Numbered from the stretch's first letter, positions 34,970 through 47,801 are shown. The stretch: DNA of 64,000 nucleotides from Eucommia ulmoides (GCA_016647705.1 CM028338.1:36089176-36153175); one strand, 5' to 3'. A program made the numbers and translations. Notes: generated by a model not told the origin, from the sequence alone.

Positions 34970-35760
34970 TGTAAGACCCTAATTTTAGCATGTACATAAT
35001 TTTAGTTACATTTTAGAGCATTTAGAAAAATAGGAGGTGGAATATGTTATTTAATATTTAAATTAAAAGTTTAGGGGTCAATTAGCAATTTTAGGAACAT
35101 TTATTTTAAATTTTGGATTTAAATGATAACTTAAATAAATTTAGGGGAGGATAATGTAATTTGGAAAAATAAAATTAATATATATATATATATATATATA
35201 TTGTCAGGATCAAAACGGAAAAAAAAAAAAAAAAAAAAAAAAAAGAAAGAAGAAGGACAAGATCTAATCGACATGGCAGCGTAGGAGATTAAGGCAAACC
35301 ACTATGATCATGCATATATATACGTCCATGCAAATCGTGATTGTAAACCACAAAAGAAGAAATTAGAAAAACAGAGGAGAGAGAGGGGATCGGGGTGGTG
35401 TTTGGTAGGCCGGCGTGGGCGGCGGTGTGATCGTCACTACTGTCGTCGTTAGTGTGGTGTGTTCCTCCAACAGGATGAGTGTGTGAGCTGTTTAGTTGCC
35501 GGTGGTAAAGGTGACTAGTTGGTTGATTGTCATCGTTCGTCGGCATGGGTGATGTTTAGTCATCAACGATCGTTAATGTGTATGTGTGTGGATCGAGTGT
35601 GTGTGTTGTCGTCGATTTCAGGTGGGTGAGAGTGACTGGAGTCGTCGGGGGAGTGGGTGTCATCGTTAAGCGTAGGTGTGTACTGCCGTTTGTCCGACGG
35701 TTTATGTGCGGGTCGTCATTCGTCGGTGTTTTCTGTTCGTCGATGTGTGTGCTCTGTTCA

Positions 35761-35794
<34 letters not shown>

Positions 35795-38054
35795 ATGTGT
35801 GATCGTTGTAGTCGTTCGACCTGTGTGTGTATGGGTGATCGTCGTTATTCGATCCAGCGGGTGTATGGGTGGTTGTCCGGCCGTGTATGTGTGTTCAGAT
35901 AAGTGGGTGTGCGTTTGTGTGTTCTGTGTGTGTGTTGTTCGTGTGTTCAACCATCGATGGGTGGGTGGGTGTGATCGACGGCGTGTGTGCATGGGTGTGG
36001 GTGATCGTTGGTGTAGGTTGGCCGACGGTGGGTGAAGAGAGAGAGAGAAAAAAAACATTTGGTTTGAAACGAAGCAGAAACAGAGATCACCGTAGCTTCG
36101 CCGCGGCTGTGAGTCCAGTCGTAGCAAACAGAAATCAGAAAAAGGAAGAGAAAAAGAAGGGGAAAAAATAAAAATAAAATAAAGATCCAAAAATTCAACT
36201 TTCCGGCCTGCGAGCATTTCGAAACGGGTAACAATTTCGTCGATTTTTATTTTTGTCAAATTAATTTATTAGCATAATTTTTTTTTACAAATCGTGATAA
36301 TAATTTTTGTAACCCAAAATTTTAATAGATGTTGAACAGTAACTATTAATATAACGAAATATGGTGAATAATAATCTCTCATAATTAAATTTGGGGAATG
36401 AAGAATTATAAAATTTAGGATCTGCATTGCATGTTAGGTTATTTTAAATAAAATATTAATTTAGGTCCTATCGCTGTTAGATTCGTAAACGCCGGTGTCC
36501 CAACAGGATTTGGACGGTGATAGTTTTGCAGTGGGGAAATCGAGGTGAGTGTATTGTCTTCTATATAAATTTACAAATTTTATTTTCATATAAATTGTGA
36601 AAAATGTGGTTATTTAAGAATAAATAATTTTGCAATGCATTTGGATTGAATTGGTTTTAAAGAGAAAAAAAAATGATTTTTCCTTTATCAAAATTGGTTT
36701 TAAAGGTGGAAAACGATTATTGAATCAAGTTGGTTTTAAAGGTGGATGATGATTTTTAGTCCGACTATGCCATAGCTATGATCCCGTCAGGAGGGCATGT
36801 CCTGAGGGATGGTTTTGACCTGTTATGAGGGCATGTCCTGCAGGTGGTTGATTATATTATAACATGTCTGGAGAATTAGTCCGACAAGTGGTTGTGGATA
36901 TTATGACCTGTCTGGAGGATTAGTTCGGCAGGTGGTTGTTGATATTATGACCTGTCAGGAGTGTCAGTCCTACAGGTGGTTGATATTATGACCTATCCGA
37001 AGGATTAGTCTGGCAGGTGGTTGTGGATATTATGACCTATCTGGATGATTAGTCCGGCAGGTAGTTGTTAATATTATAACCTGTCAGGAGTACCAGTCCT
37101 ACAGGTGGTTGATATTATGACATATCCGAAGGATTAGTCCGACAGGTGGTTGCTGATATTATGACTTGTCCGGAGGGTTAGTCCGGCAGGTGATTATTGA
37201 TATTATGATATGTTCGGAGGATTAGTCCGGCAGGTGGTTGTTGATATTATGACATGTCAGGATAATTAGTCCTGCAGGTGGTTGATTGACCCGTCAGGAG
37301 TGCAAAACCTGCGGGTGGTATGGTACCATTGCAACTCCTGATCGTGAGGTAAAAACGATTATATGGCTAGTAGGAAAGGAGGTGCGGTGTATTTCATTAT
37401 ATTTTAAAATATTTGGTATGTTTGATTTAAAACATTTGGATTAGTTGGTTTAGAATATTCAGATTGGTAGATTTAAAATGCTTGGGTGTGGATTATTTAA
37501 AATACTTGAAGGGGTTTACTTAAAATATTTGAGCTACAGGTTAATTATAATTATTCATTTCATTAGTGGTAGTGGAACTAGACTTTCAACATAGTATGCA
37601 GTTATATCATTATATTTTGAATGTGGTGTTTAACACTTCTACTTGTTTTAAATATATTAGCTCATTTCATTGGTGACAGTGGGATTGAATTTTCAACTTG
37701 GTATGTAATTATGAAATATTATATTTTGGAAGTTGGTATTTAACAATTGTTCTTGATCTATTAAATATTTTTATTATGAAGACAGTACACCGATAAAAGA
37801 TTTTTGGTTTCAGGTACCGCGGCTAGGAGTTGGTCCACTACTGGCATTAGGTAGAGTCTGGTGGTAGTGTCATTTTGGAGGTGAGCCGGTCGGATGTGAA
37901 CTATAAAAGGTTCAGGTATTTTTGGAAAAGAATAACATTTACAGTAGCGTGTGTATTTATGTGTATCTGTATGTATTAATTGTTTTGGGCGAAAAACGTT
38001 ATGTCAACGTCACGCCCAGCCTCGAGTTACGGGTGCCCGGGGTGGGATCTGACA
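34970..38054 (+). mobile_element. 5' LTR of a long-LTR gypsy-type element (truncated body)
   Basis: Starts TGTAAGACCC and ends GGGATCTGACA; about 3.1 kb. Homologous in termini, order of parts and conserved block to the solo LTR at 25005-27898. It carries a TATA-like box at about 35312, a GT-rich zone at 35575-36000, a tandem hairpin array at about 36780-37310 and a conserved block at 37315-37370. A PBS follows, so it is a 5' LTR. The internal region and 3' LTR are missing. Such long LTRs with TGTAAxACCC ends resemble Tekay/Del chromoviruses; the lineage is inferred. Confidence 0.82.
36780..37310. repeat. Tandem array of about 50-bp hairpin-forming units
   Basis: About ten units, each with ACCTGTCCGGAGGATTAG followed by TCCGGCAGGTGGTTG and a TGATATTATG spacer. 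The outer halves (ACCTG.C.GGA and TCC.G.CAGGT) are inverse to each other, so each unit can fold. Several units vary in both arms while staying paired. Confidence 0.85.
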
Positions 38055-38058
38055 TTTG

Positions 38059-38071
38059 TGGTATCGAAGCC
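38059..38071 (+). other. Primer-binding site of the truncated element
   Basis: TGGTATCGAAGCC begins four bases after the LTR end, and CTAGGTTA follows. It is close to the TGGTATCAGAGCC initiator-tRNA type of PBS. Confidence 0.8.
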
Positions 38072-38337
38072 TAGGTTATAGGTTCTGTAGACATGTCAAT
38101 TGGCATGCAGATATGATGTGCACCGAAACCCAAAATCGAGATCCAACAAACCGCGAGCCTAGCTGTGATACACCGTTGTTGATGGCGTCGCGATGAAAAA
38201 CCCCAATACGGAGATGTTCAACAGCCGATCCTTCCAATTGAAGAAGAGGCGGCAACTTGACCAATGAAGATCTGATGGTGAGAAAACCCTAACCACCGAA
38301 GCTCACACACACTCTTTTATATATATATATATATATA
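38072..38337. other. Unassigned fragment between LTR element and Helitron
   Basis: About 60 bp could be retrotransposon leader. The rest, with CCCTAACC, (CA)n and (TA)n runs, looks like a 5' UTR-type fragment of a host gene. A 62-residue minus frame has no recognisable features. Confidence 0.35.
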
Positions 38338-41091
38338 CTAGCGTATAACCCGTACCTGAAGGCACGGATGTTAAAAAAAATACATTTTTTTTTCATTTAA
38401 ACATTAATAACAATTAACAATTGAATGTCAATATTAACTCACAATCAAGACTACAACTTGTACTGATACAAAATAAGAAGAATTATACGTTAACAATAAA
38501 TCTATTATAATGCAAATCAATTTCACCTATATTTCACGTGACATTAATTCCTTACTGGAAAACCATTCATTAAATCACAACTTTCTTAACCGAACACTCC
38601 ACTTTACACATATATCCAAGTTCATTTATTTTGCACACTAATACATCTATAATGTTGGATAAAATCATCATCTATAAAAAAGAATAATAAACAAAACACT
38701 TAAAGTCATTGAGAGACTATCAGGAACACAAATTCTCAAAAAATACATACACAACTAACATGATAGTAACAAATAGATCTATTTTTTTGGAGAGGAAGAT
38801 ACAAAAATAAAAATAAAAAAATACTCGCATTTAGGTAGAAATAAATCTCATATACTAACCAAAAATTAAATTCCATCAAAATTTCAACAAAAGTTGCCAA
38901 AAAACATTAAACTACTTCACAAACCATACAAAAGTTACCCAACAAATTAAAATTAACAGAAAATGCAGATTGCCAATTGTTAACATTCTATCAATAGCAC
39001 CTTGGATATAGTTGAATCTAGACATTACAAGTGAACTATGAGAGAAGAATAAAAATAAACAAACTCAATATCAAAATTCTCACAAATCAATCATTAAACC
39101 AAACTTAAACAAACTATATTCCAAAGTATCGGTTCCGTTTAAATGATCCTCACACGGTTCTTCAAAAATAATAAAAAAACACATAATCATTAATGTAGTT
39201 ATGTATGCGAGGAACCTTTGAGAATGGATTCAGAGTTTGCGTTCGGGTGCAACGGGCCTGAAGGCTGCCATTCGTGAGGCACATATCGCAGAGTAGTCCT
39301 GAATCACAATTTCTACTTGCCGTACAGGTTTGTCATTACTGTTACACAGCAAACCAAATCTGATTCAATTGAAAGAATAAAGAAACAAATTGAAAATATT
39401 GCCATTAATTTTCACTACGAATGAAATATCGAAAAAGAAAATGAAGATCGGTCTTAAGAGCTGCAGTGTATCCAAAAAAGAAAATTTTGATGAACATCGT
39501 TGACAACACTGGAATTCAATATCTATTAAAAATAATTTTGAAGGCCTACAATATCTATCAACAACGCTTCTCCTAAAATCGCTTGGAAACAACACATTAA
39601 ACAAACACCACCTATGTTTGAGGTTAAGAAATTCAAGTTCTTTCTCATTGACAAATCAAAACCAACCATGATAACGAACAAAATCAATATCAGGTAATAT
39701 GGAATCAATCAACAAAAATATAGCTATATGGTAGTACCAACAAAATGAACGAAAATGTTTGGGCTTACCAAATCAACCAACGTCAGATCTGTTTAGCGAA
39801 GAGGGTGTTGCGTGAGCAACGAAGATGTTGTTCAATCTGGGTCCAATTAAATAGAAAATAGATTTAAGTAAATGAAAAAATTAACTGAAAATTGCAAAAG
39901 AAGAAAATCAAATCAATTAAAAAAAGAAAAATTGATCAATAAAGATTATCTAGCTAATGCTTAAATACATACCGCAATTGGAGTGTTAAGAACCTTAAGT
40001 TCCTTCTCATTGACAAAATTAGTACCAACGATGATGATAATAAACAAAATCAGTAATATTCAATCAACAACAATACAACTATACAACATTACCAACAGAA
40101 TCAACCAAAAAACACAATGAATCTAAACAAAAAATAGAGCTTAAAAAAAATTCACAATTATCAACTATATTGTACCCGAGTTCTTTCGGACACCGATGAT
40201 GATAGAGGATGGGGTGCCTGTCTGTGTTGCAGATCTGTCATCAATAGAGACAATGAAGCGAGATCTGGTGGTAGTAGGTAGGCCGCAGTGGTGGCGGTTG
40301 TAACGGCCGATGGCGTGGATTCCGAGATTTGGATAAAACACGACAGTAGCAGTAGAGATGTGGTGCTTGGTGAGAGTGAATATGGAATGAAGCATAATGT
40401 TTCGTTAGGGAGGCGACGGTGGTGATTCGCGGTGATAGTAGGATTTAGACGACGCAGCGATGGAGCTATGATTGCGAGGGCGTAGTGAAGACGATGAGTC
40501 GGCGATGGTAGAGGGAGAGAGGAAGAGAATAGAGAGTTAAGAGAAAGTCATGCACTGGTGGTTTGATTGGGTGGGCGGCAGGTTAATGAAAATTAACCCC
40601 GCAAATAGTTAACTAAGATAAATAGTTAATTAAGGTATGATTAATTAATCAAATTAGTTTTTAAATTAGAGAAAAATAAATATAAATTAATGCCTAAAAT
40701 AAAATTGATGCCTTAATCAGTGATAGGTAATTAGGGATTAAGAATTGATTAGTCCTTTGTTTTCATAAAATGGATAGAGGATTAGGTAATATATGGAAAC
40801 AATTCACCTAGCCAACATTAGTTAATACTAAGCCATATTATTGAAGTAATAATTTATTAATTAACCAAAAATTGGGAATATATGGAAACAATTCAATGGT
40901 TAATTAATTTTTTAATTAAAGAAAATTTAGTTAATCTTTTACCCAAAATTAAGTTAATTTTGTTATGTTTGTCCTAGTTAGCAAATTTGTTTGTTCTCGT
41001 CAACAACTTTATTTGTTCTAGTTATATTTTTTTTTCCTAATCATAAGTTTATCCTAGTCAGCCAAAAAGCCGTCATGTTTTATATAATAGA
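38338..41091 (-). mobile_element. Helitron-like element 1
   Basis: Minus-strand 3' end: a GGCACG...CGTACC-type hairpin followed by CTAG at 38338-38341, with host A (T on the minus strand) beyond. The minus-strand 5' end at 41091 begins TCTATTATATAAAAC, like the TC start of plant Helitrons. It differs from the next two in its interior, which contains a GC-richer block at 40170-40560 that may be captured host DNA. No Rep/helicase coding is seen, so it is non-autonomous. Confidence 0.6.
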
Positions 41092-42931
41092 CTAGCGTAT
41101 AACCCGTGCATGAAGGCACGAGTGTAGAATAACCAAACCTAAAAAAAATGATATAATTTTATCTATTATACAACATTCTACATCTATTATATCTGAATAT
41201 TAATAATAAAACAATTAAGACCAACATAATACACCTATTCATTTGAACATCGATAATAATTAACAATCGAACATCAATTGTAATTAACAATCGAGATTAA
41301 AACTTATACTGATATAAAAAAGTTCAACAATATAAAAAATCTGATGATATTTTACGGTTTTATATATAATTTAATCTTCAAAGTAAATTATAAACCAATT
41401 GAAATAAAAATAATGACAATTATGAAATTATCCAATCAAAATAATGGTACCGAACAATTATTGCATAACGCGTGCCTAAAAGTACTATTATGCTTAATTA
41501 AGAAAGCTCAAAAACACTATTATGCTTCATTACGAAACAATCTTATTACAAATACAAACACTTAAAAAACATTTTTAAGAAAAATCCTAGCCAAATAAAA
41601 AAAATCTATAAAACACATTCAAAAATCAATTTCTTACGACAATAATTAATTTCGTAAAATGAATCTCAAATGAACATACACATTACAAGGGAAACCAATA
41701 ATAATATGACCTTACCTCCTATTCGGATAGAATCAAGGTATAACTTAAAAAAATAAAGAATAACGTGTAAACTTAACAAACTATTTACGCTAGAATTAAA
41801 ATAAAATAAGCTCACAAAAAAAATTACATTTTCCTGAAATCTCAATATATATTATCTTATATATGTGTGTGTGGATGTGTGCACACGCGTGTATGTATGT
41901 GTAGTGCACGGATCTTCAAGCAATAACCAAAAATGATGGCAAAACAATGTATTTAAAGAAATTTTCTTTATTCTTTGTGCTAAAAATGATAAATAATTTG
42001 ATGAACATGCGATTATGATTTTTAAATATAATAGGTTTAATTAATATTTTAAAATATTATTTTAAAAGTTAACTGACAATCACATGAAATGAATATTTCA
42101 GATCTGATGAACACATAACGAACTAAAATTTAGCAAAATAAAGAGGTAGAGATAAAAGATTTCAAAGTCAGCATAAATTACAAAATATGAACATTTTTAA
42201 CAGTAAATAGTTGATCACGTGTTCACAAATAGGATGTGTTATTTAATTACTTAGGGTGAGTAACTACAGAAAAGAGAGAAAAGCGCACTTTAATTGAGGA
42301 GAGAGAGAGCTGAAAGAAGGGTTAATTAAATTGAATCCTAATTAGCAATTTAATTAAGAAAAATTGGATGAATCAATGTCTAAATTAATTAATTAATTAG
42401 TAATTTAATTAGAGAAAAATGGATAAATCGTTACCCAAAATAATATTAATGGCTAAACTTTTGGCTCTAAACTTAATATGTTAATTTTGACCCTAAAATT
42501 AATTAATTGAAAATTTAATGTGATTAGGACAAAAAATTTAAGCATTAATGTTATTTTAGGTATTATCTTTACTAATTAATGTTAATTTAGGGCCATATAT
42601 GTATCCCAACATTTTTTGCCCCAAATTAAATTTCAATTTCCTTTTATGACCCTAAATTTATATCTCGAAAATATCCTAATCAGCAAATTTGTTTGTTTTA
42701 GTCAGCATTTGTCTAATTAATTAATCAATACTATATTAATTTGATTTCCATTTACATTAATCCGATTTTCTATTTGACAAATCTAATTTCCATACACGTC
42801 CTCAACTTAAAATGTCCTAGTCAACATTTAGTTTGTCTTAGTCAGCAATTTTATTTATCCTAACCATATTTTTTTGTCTTAGTCATAAGTTTATCCTACT
42901 CAGGTAAAAAACCGTCATGTTTTATATAATA
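41092..42931 (-). mobile_element. Helitron-like element 2
   Basis: Begins (minus 3' end) with CTAG at 41092-41095, after which comes the hairpin CGTGC-ATGAAGG-CACG. Its 1.84 kb resemble element 3 from end to end, including the block at 41344-41570 and the TG-rich stretch at 41865-41900. It abuts element 1 without spacer. No coding region is credible. Confidence 0.65.
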
Positions 42932-44785
42932 CTAGCGTATAACCCGTGCCTGAAGGCACGAGTGTAGAATAACCAAACCAAAAAAAAAATGATATAATTT
43001 TATCTACTGTACAACATTCTACATCTATTACATTTGAATATTAATAATAAAACAATCAAGACCAACATAATACACCTATTCATTTGAACATCGATAATAA
43101 TTAACAATCGAACATCAATTGTAATTAACAATCGAGACTAAAACTTATACTGATATAAAAAAATTCAACAATATAAAAAATCCAATGATATTCTACGGTT
43201 TTATATATAATTTAATATTCAAAGTAAGTGATAAACCAATTAAAATAAAAATAATGACAATTATGAAATTATCCAATCAAAATAATGGTACCGAACAATT
43301 AGTGCATAACGCGTGCCTAAAAGTACTATTATACTTCATTAAAAAAGCCCAAAAGCACTATGATACTTCATTACGAAATAATCTTATTACAAATACAAAC
43401 AGTTAAAAAACATTTTTAAGAAAAATCCTAGCCAAATAAAAAAACCCCCATAAAACGCATTCAAAAACCAATTTCTTACGACAATAATTAATTTCATAAA
43501 ATGAATCTCAAATGAACATACACATTGCAAGGAAAACTAATAATAATATGACTTTACCTCCTATTCGAATAGAATTAAGGTATAATTTAAAAAAATAAAG
43601 AATAACGTGTAAACTTGACAAACTATTTACACTGAAATTAAAATAAAATAAGATCACAAAAAAAAAAAACACATTTTCCTGAAATCTCAATATATATTAT
43701 CTTATATATGTGTGTGTAGATGTGTGCGCATGCATGTATGTGTGTGTAGTGCACGGACCTTCAAGTAATGACAAAAAATAATGACAAAACAACGTATTTA
43801 AAGAGATTTTCTTTATTCTTTATGCTAAAAATGATAAATAATTCGATGAACATGCGATTATGATTTTTAAATATGATAGGTTTAATTAATATTTTAAAAT
43901 ATGATTTTAAAAGTTAACTGACAATCACATGAAATGAATATTAAGTCTGATGAACACATAACGAACTAAAATTTAGTAAAATAAAGAGGTAGAGACAAAA
44001 GATTTCAAAATCAGCATAAATTACAAAATATGAACATTTTTAACAGTAAATAATTAATCGCATGTTCACAAATAGAATGTGTTCTTTAATTACTTAGGGT
44101 GAGTAACTGCAGAAAAGAGAAAAAAACGCACTGCAATTGGGGAGAGAGAGAGCTGAAAGAAAGGTTAATTAAATTAAATCCTAATTAGTAGTTTAATTAA
44201 GAAAAATTGGATGAATCAATGTCTAAATTAATTAATTAATTAGTAATTTAATTAGAAAAAAATGGATAAATTGTTACCTAAAATAATATTAATGGCTAAA
44301 CTTTTGGCTCTAAACTTAATATGTTAATTTTGACCCTAAAATTAATTAATTAGAAATTTAATGTGATTAGAACAAAAAATTTAGGCATTAATGTTATTTT
44401 AGGCATTATCTTTACTAATTAATGTTAATTTAGGGCCATATATTTATCTCAACATTTTTTGTCCAAAATTAAATTTCAATTTCCTTTTATAGCCCTAAAC
44501 TTATATCTCGAAAATATCCTAGTCAACAAATTTGTTTGTCCGATTCAACATTTATCTAATTAATTAATCAATACTATATTAATTTGATTTTCATTTACAT
44601 TAATCCGATTTCCTATTTGACAAATTTAGTTTCCTTACACGTCATCAACTTATGTCTTAAAATATCCTAATCAGCATTTAGTTTGTCCTAGTCAGTAACT
44701 TTATTTGTCCTAGTCATATTTTTTTTTGTCCTAATCATAAGTTTATCCTAATCAGCCAAAAAATCGTCATATATATATATACAGA
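42932..44785 (-). mobile_element. Helitron-like element 3
   Basis: CTAG at 42932-42935 followed by the perfect hairpin CGTGCCTGAAGGCACG. Collinear with element 2, with scattered substitutions and small indels. The right end is taken at the ATATATATACAGA near 44785; it is approximate. Confidence 0.65.
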
Positions 44786-45443
44786 GAGAGAGAGAGAGAG
44801 AGATCTAGATCTGGACGGTTGGACGACCACGAACGTGAAGACGGACCGGCGAACCGCCGGCACGAAGACGAACGGCTGGACGATGAGCAGCAAATCTGGA
44901 CGATGGTTGGATGACGGTGGCGAGGAAGACGGCTGGACGACGGCGGCGAGGCATACGGCGACGATTCGTTCTTAACCGCCTAGACCACTATCGTCTGCAA
45001 CATGTTCGTCAACATAACCCATTTCTGCAGTATAATTTCTTCAGCACTGAAAATATGGACAAATTAAATGGAAACCCAAATCACAAAATTCCATCTTCTG
45101 AAACTACCCAAATTGATGCAGAGAAAATATTCAGCAAATATGATTTGAGGACATGGAGCTAAGAATAGGGGAAGCACGTTCTATAATCTCTTTGTATTAG
45201 TTAGGGTTTAGAGAGAGAGAGATGATAGAAGTGGGGCGTTGGGTAATGTCGGCGGCTGCTAAAGCCATATGATTCCCTCTCTAGTTCTTGAGATAGAAAT
45301 GTAAGGGTTTAGAAAGAGAGGACAGCGGAAGAGAGAGATTGAACGGTGAATGGGGGTTTGTTGATTATATAGACAAGGGCAAATTTGTCTATTCACAATT
45401 CTTTTTTGGTCGTCGAGGATCAAAAATTAAGGGCCCGTTTGGT
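44786..45443. other. GA-rich and GC-rich unassigned DNA
   Basis: GGACGA-type simple repeats at 44810-44960, then AT-richer sequence with an 83-residue plus frame (44911-45162) that has no recognisable features and could be a fragment of a host gene. Confidence 0.35.
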
Positions 45444-46675
45444 TAGGTGGCGTTTGGTTAGTGTTCCCACTTTTTTGAACCCAACTGGAATGGGTTGGGT
45501 TGAGTTGAATTGGGTTGGATTGGGTTGAGAATTTTGGGAATAGAATTACGTTTGGTAACGACAATTTTTGTTTTGTGCTGAGAACAGAATGTGTTTGGTA
45601 ACGATTTTATTCTAAAACTAATTTTTTTTTTTTAATTTTTTTTTTGTTTGGTGGTGGCCAGACGGCGGCGGCGGCGGAGGTGGCCGGCGACGGTCGTTGG
45701 AGGTAGCCGACGGCAGTAGGAGGTGGCTGGAGACGGCGGCCGGCGATGGTCGCCGGAGGTAACCGCCGGCAGCAAAGGCCACCGGAGGTGGCCGGAGACG
45801 GCGGTAGGTCGCCGGTCGGTCGCCGACCGGCAGCGGCGGCGGCCGGCGATGGTCGCCGGACGGTGGCCGGCGGCGGTGGTAGTGGTCGGCCGGCAGATAA
45901 AGTCGGAAGTTGAGAACTTTGGGTTGAGTTTTTTGGGCACAAAAAGAAATAACTTTTTTTTTGTTTCTAGTTTCTTTAGGATTTTGAGAATCAATTCCTA
46001 TTTTTTGAGTTGGGTTGGGTTTTGTGCGTTGCCAAACGCGTTCCCAACAATCAATCCCTAAATTTTTGGGTTGGGTTGGGTTGGGTTTGGTTGGGAACAC
46101 TAACCAAACGGGGCCTTAGTGTTTCTATTCCATTCCAACCCAACCCAACCAAAAAATTTTGGGTTTGATTTTTGAGAACGTGTTTGGCAAACACAAAACT
46201 CAACCCAACTCAACCAAAAAAAAAAGGAATTAATTCTCAAAATCCTAAAGAAACCAAAAACAAAAAAAAAGTTTTTTTTTTTTGTGTTCGAAAAACTCAA
46301 CCCAAAGTTTTTAACTTCCGTCTTCATCCGCCGACCAACCACCACCACCCACTGCCGTCCGCCGTCGCCGGCCACCTCCGCCGCCGGCCGGCCACCGTTC
46401 GGCAACCGTCGTTGGCCACCTCCGGCGACCTTCCGCTGCCATCGGCCACTTCCGGCGACCGTCCGGCCGCCGCCCCCGCCAAAAAAAAAAAAAAAATCTC
46501 AAAAAAAAAATAGTTTTAAAATAAAATTGTTACCAAACACGATTCTGTTCTCAGTACAAAATAAAAATTGTCGTTACCAAACACAATTCTGTTCTAAAAA
46601 AGAAACAAAATTCTTAACCCAACTCAACCCAACCCAACCCATCTGAGGGTTGAGAACGGAACCAAACGCCACCTA
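45444..46675. mobile_element. Large foldback element
   Basis: Left arm about 45444-46085, right arm about 46095-46675, mirror images around a short centre. The ends read GGTGGCGTTTGGTT and AACCAAACGCCACC. Each arm then carries GGGTTGGGTTG repeats (inverse CAACCCAACCC), a CAAACA-type block, poly(T) or poly(A), and a GC-rich CCGGCGAC simple repeat. TA lies on both outer sides. The Pro/Arg/Gly-rich open frames inside are repeat artefacts. The intronic element at 6176 shares the end motif. Confidence 0.8.
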
Positions 46676-47087
46676 AATTCATCGTACTTGGGAGGTTCAG
46701 GGGCTAAGAAAACTTTTTGATGGGGCTTTTTTTTTTTAATCACTATCTCTTAAATAAAGACTATTTAATACAAAGCTCTTCATAAAATTAGGATTAGATG
46801 TGTATATGTGTATTTTTTTATTTTTTTTTAAGAATTGTAATGAAATTTTAAAATTATGGTTAGATTTGTGTATGATAATTTGTTAAATTTGTAAAATTAG
46901 TGTTAGATTTTTATGAACATTGTGCAAATTTTGTTAAATTGAGAAAATTAAGGTTTGATGCGAATTATTTTTTGTTTATTTTGTTGGATTAGAGTTACAT
47001 TTTGTGTAATTATGTTTTAAGTTTGTAAAATCAAGGTTAGATTTGTATGATTATGTATTAAATTATAAATTATAGTTAGTTTTATAT
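46676..47087. repeat. AT-rich degenerate repeats (GTTAGATTTGT)
   Basis: Repeated GTTAGATTTGT and TTTGTTAAATT words at intervals of some tens of bases. The same words occur at 63737-63800, beyond the third copia element, so they mark the pre-insertion locus. Confidence 0.5.
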
Positions 47088-47092
47088 AATAT
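47088..47092. repeat. Target-site duplication AATAT (left)
   Basis: AATAT here and at 63732-63736 directly flank the third copia element. Confidence 0.8.
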
Positions 47093-47226
47093 TACTGTTT
47101 TAAATGATTTTTTTGGATATTTTAGGAGCCAATTATTTATGTGACCTACTAATAATTTAGGACATATAAATATACTAATGTGTTCTCGTTTGTGATGAGA
47201 TGAATATAGTATATTTATTTATGTAA
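47093..47226 (+). repeat. 5' LTR of the third copia element, first part
   Basis: Matches the first 135 bp of the 3' LTR: the shared words include CCAATTATTT, CTAATAATTT and GTGATGAGATGAAT. It is cut where TGTAAGACTC begins. Confidence 0.75.
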
Positions 47227-47301
47227 TGTAAGACTCGATATTTTGTTTGTGATGAGATGAATATAGTATATTTATTTATGTAATGTAAGACTCGATATTT
47301 T
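47188..47301. repeat. 57-bp tandem duplication across a TE-TE junction
   Basis: Two copies (47188-47244 and 47245-47301), each containing the end of the copia LTR segment and the first bases of the TGTAAGACTC LTR. Since both copies contain the junction, the duplication came after the insertion. Confidence 0.9.
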
Positions 47302-47801
47302 GCATGTGCATAATTTTTAATTGCATTCTAGAACATTTATAAAATAACAAGGTATGTTGTGCTATTTAATAATTACTTTGAAAATTTTAAGGGTTTAATA
47401 TGTAATTTAAAATTTTGTTTTTAATAGTTTTAGGATTTAAATAAATAATTATAAATTATCTTAGGGGTCATTGTGTAATTTAAAAATAAATAAATTACGA
47501 AGTAAGGCCGTGGGATGTCTTTGACTTTGTACACACACATATATATGTTTATTATAATATATATATAGAAATTGAAAAAAAAAAAAAAAAAAAAGGGAAT
47601 AAGATAAAGAAAAAAAAAATGGTTAAGAAGGACTACACGTGTCAAGCCCCCCCCCCCCCCCCCCCCCAAAAAAAAGCGCACACCCCGCCGCCCCCCATAT
47701 ATATATATATATGAAAAAAATAAAACTTGCTTGTTCAGCCGCTGGGTTCTACTTCTGTTGAGTGTTTTTTTTTTTTTCTCTTTTTGGATGAAGTCTTAGA
47801 C

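Noticed and set aside
45607..46650. Long Pro/Arg/Gly-rich frames, some over 100 residues
   Set aside because: They come from CCGGCGAC-type repeats in the foldback arms, and mirror frames occur in each arm. No start context or domain supports a gene.
47640..47700. C-rich run as an i-motif or origin-like signal
   Set aside because: A homopolymer run within a degraded LTR, next to poly(A). Nothing else supports a function.
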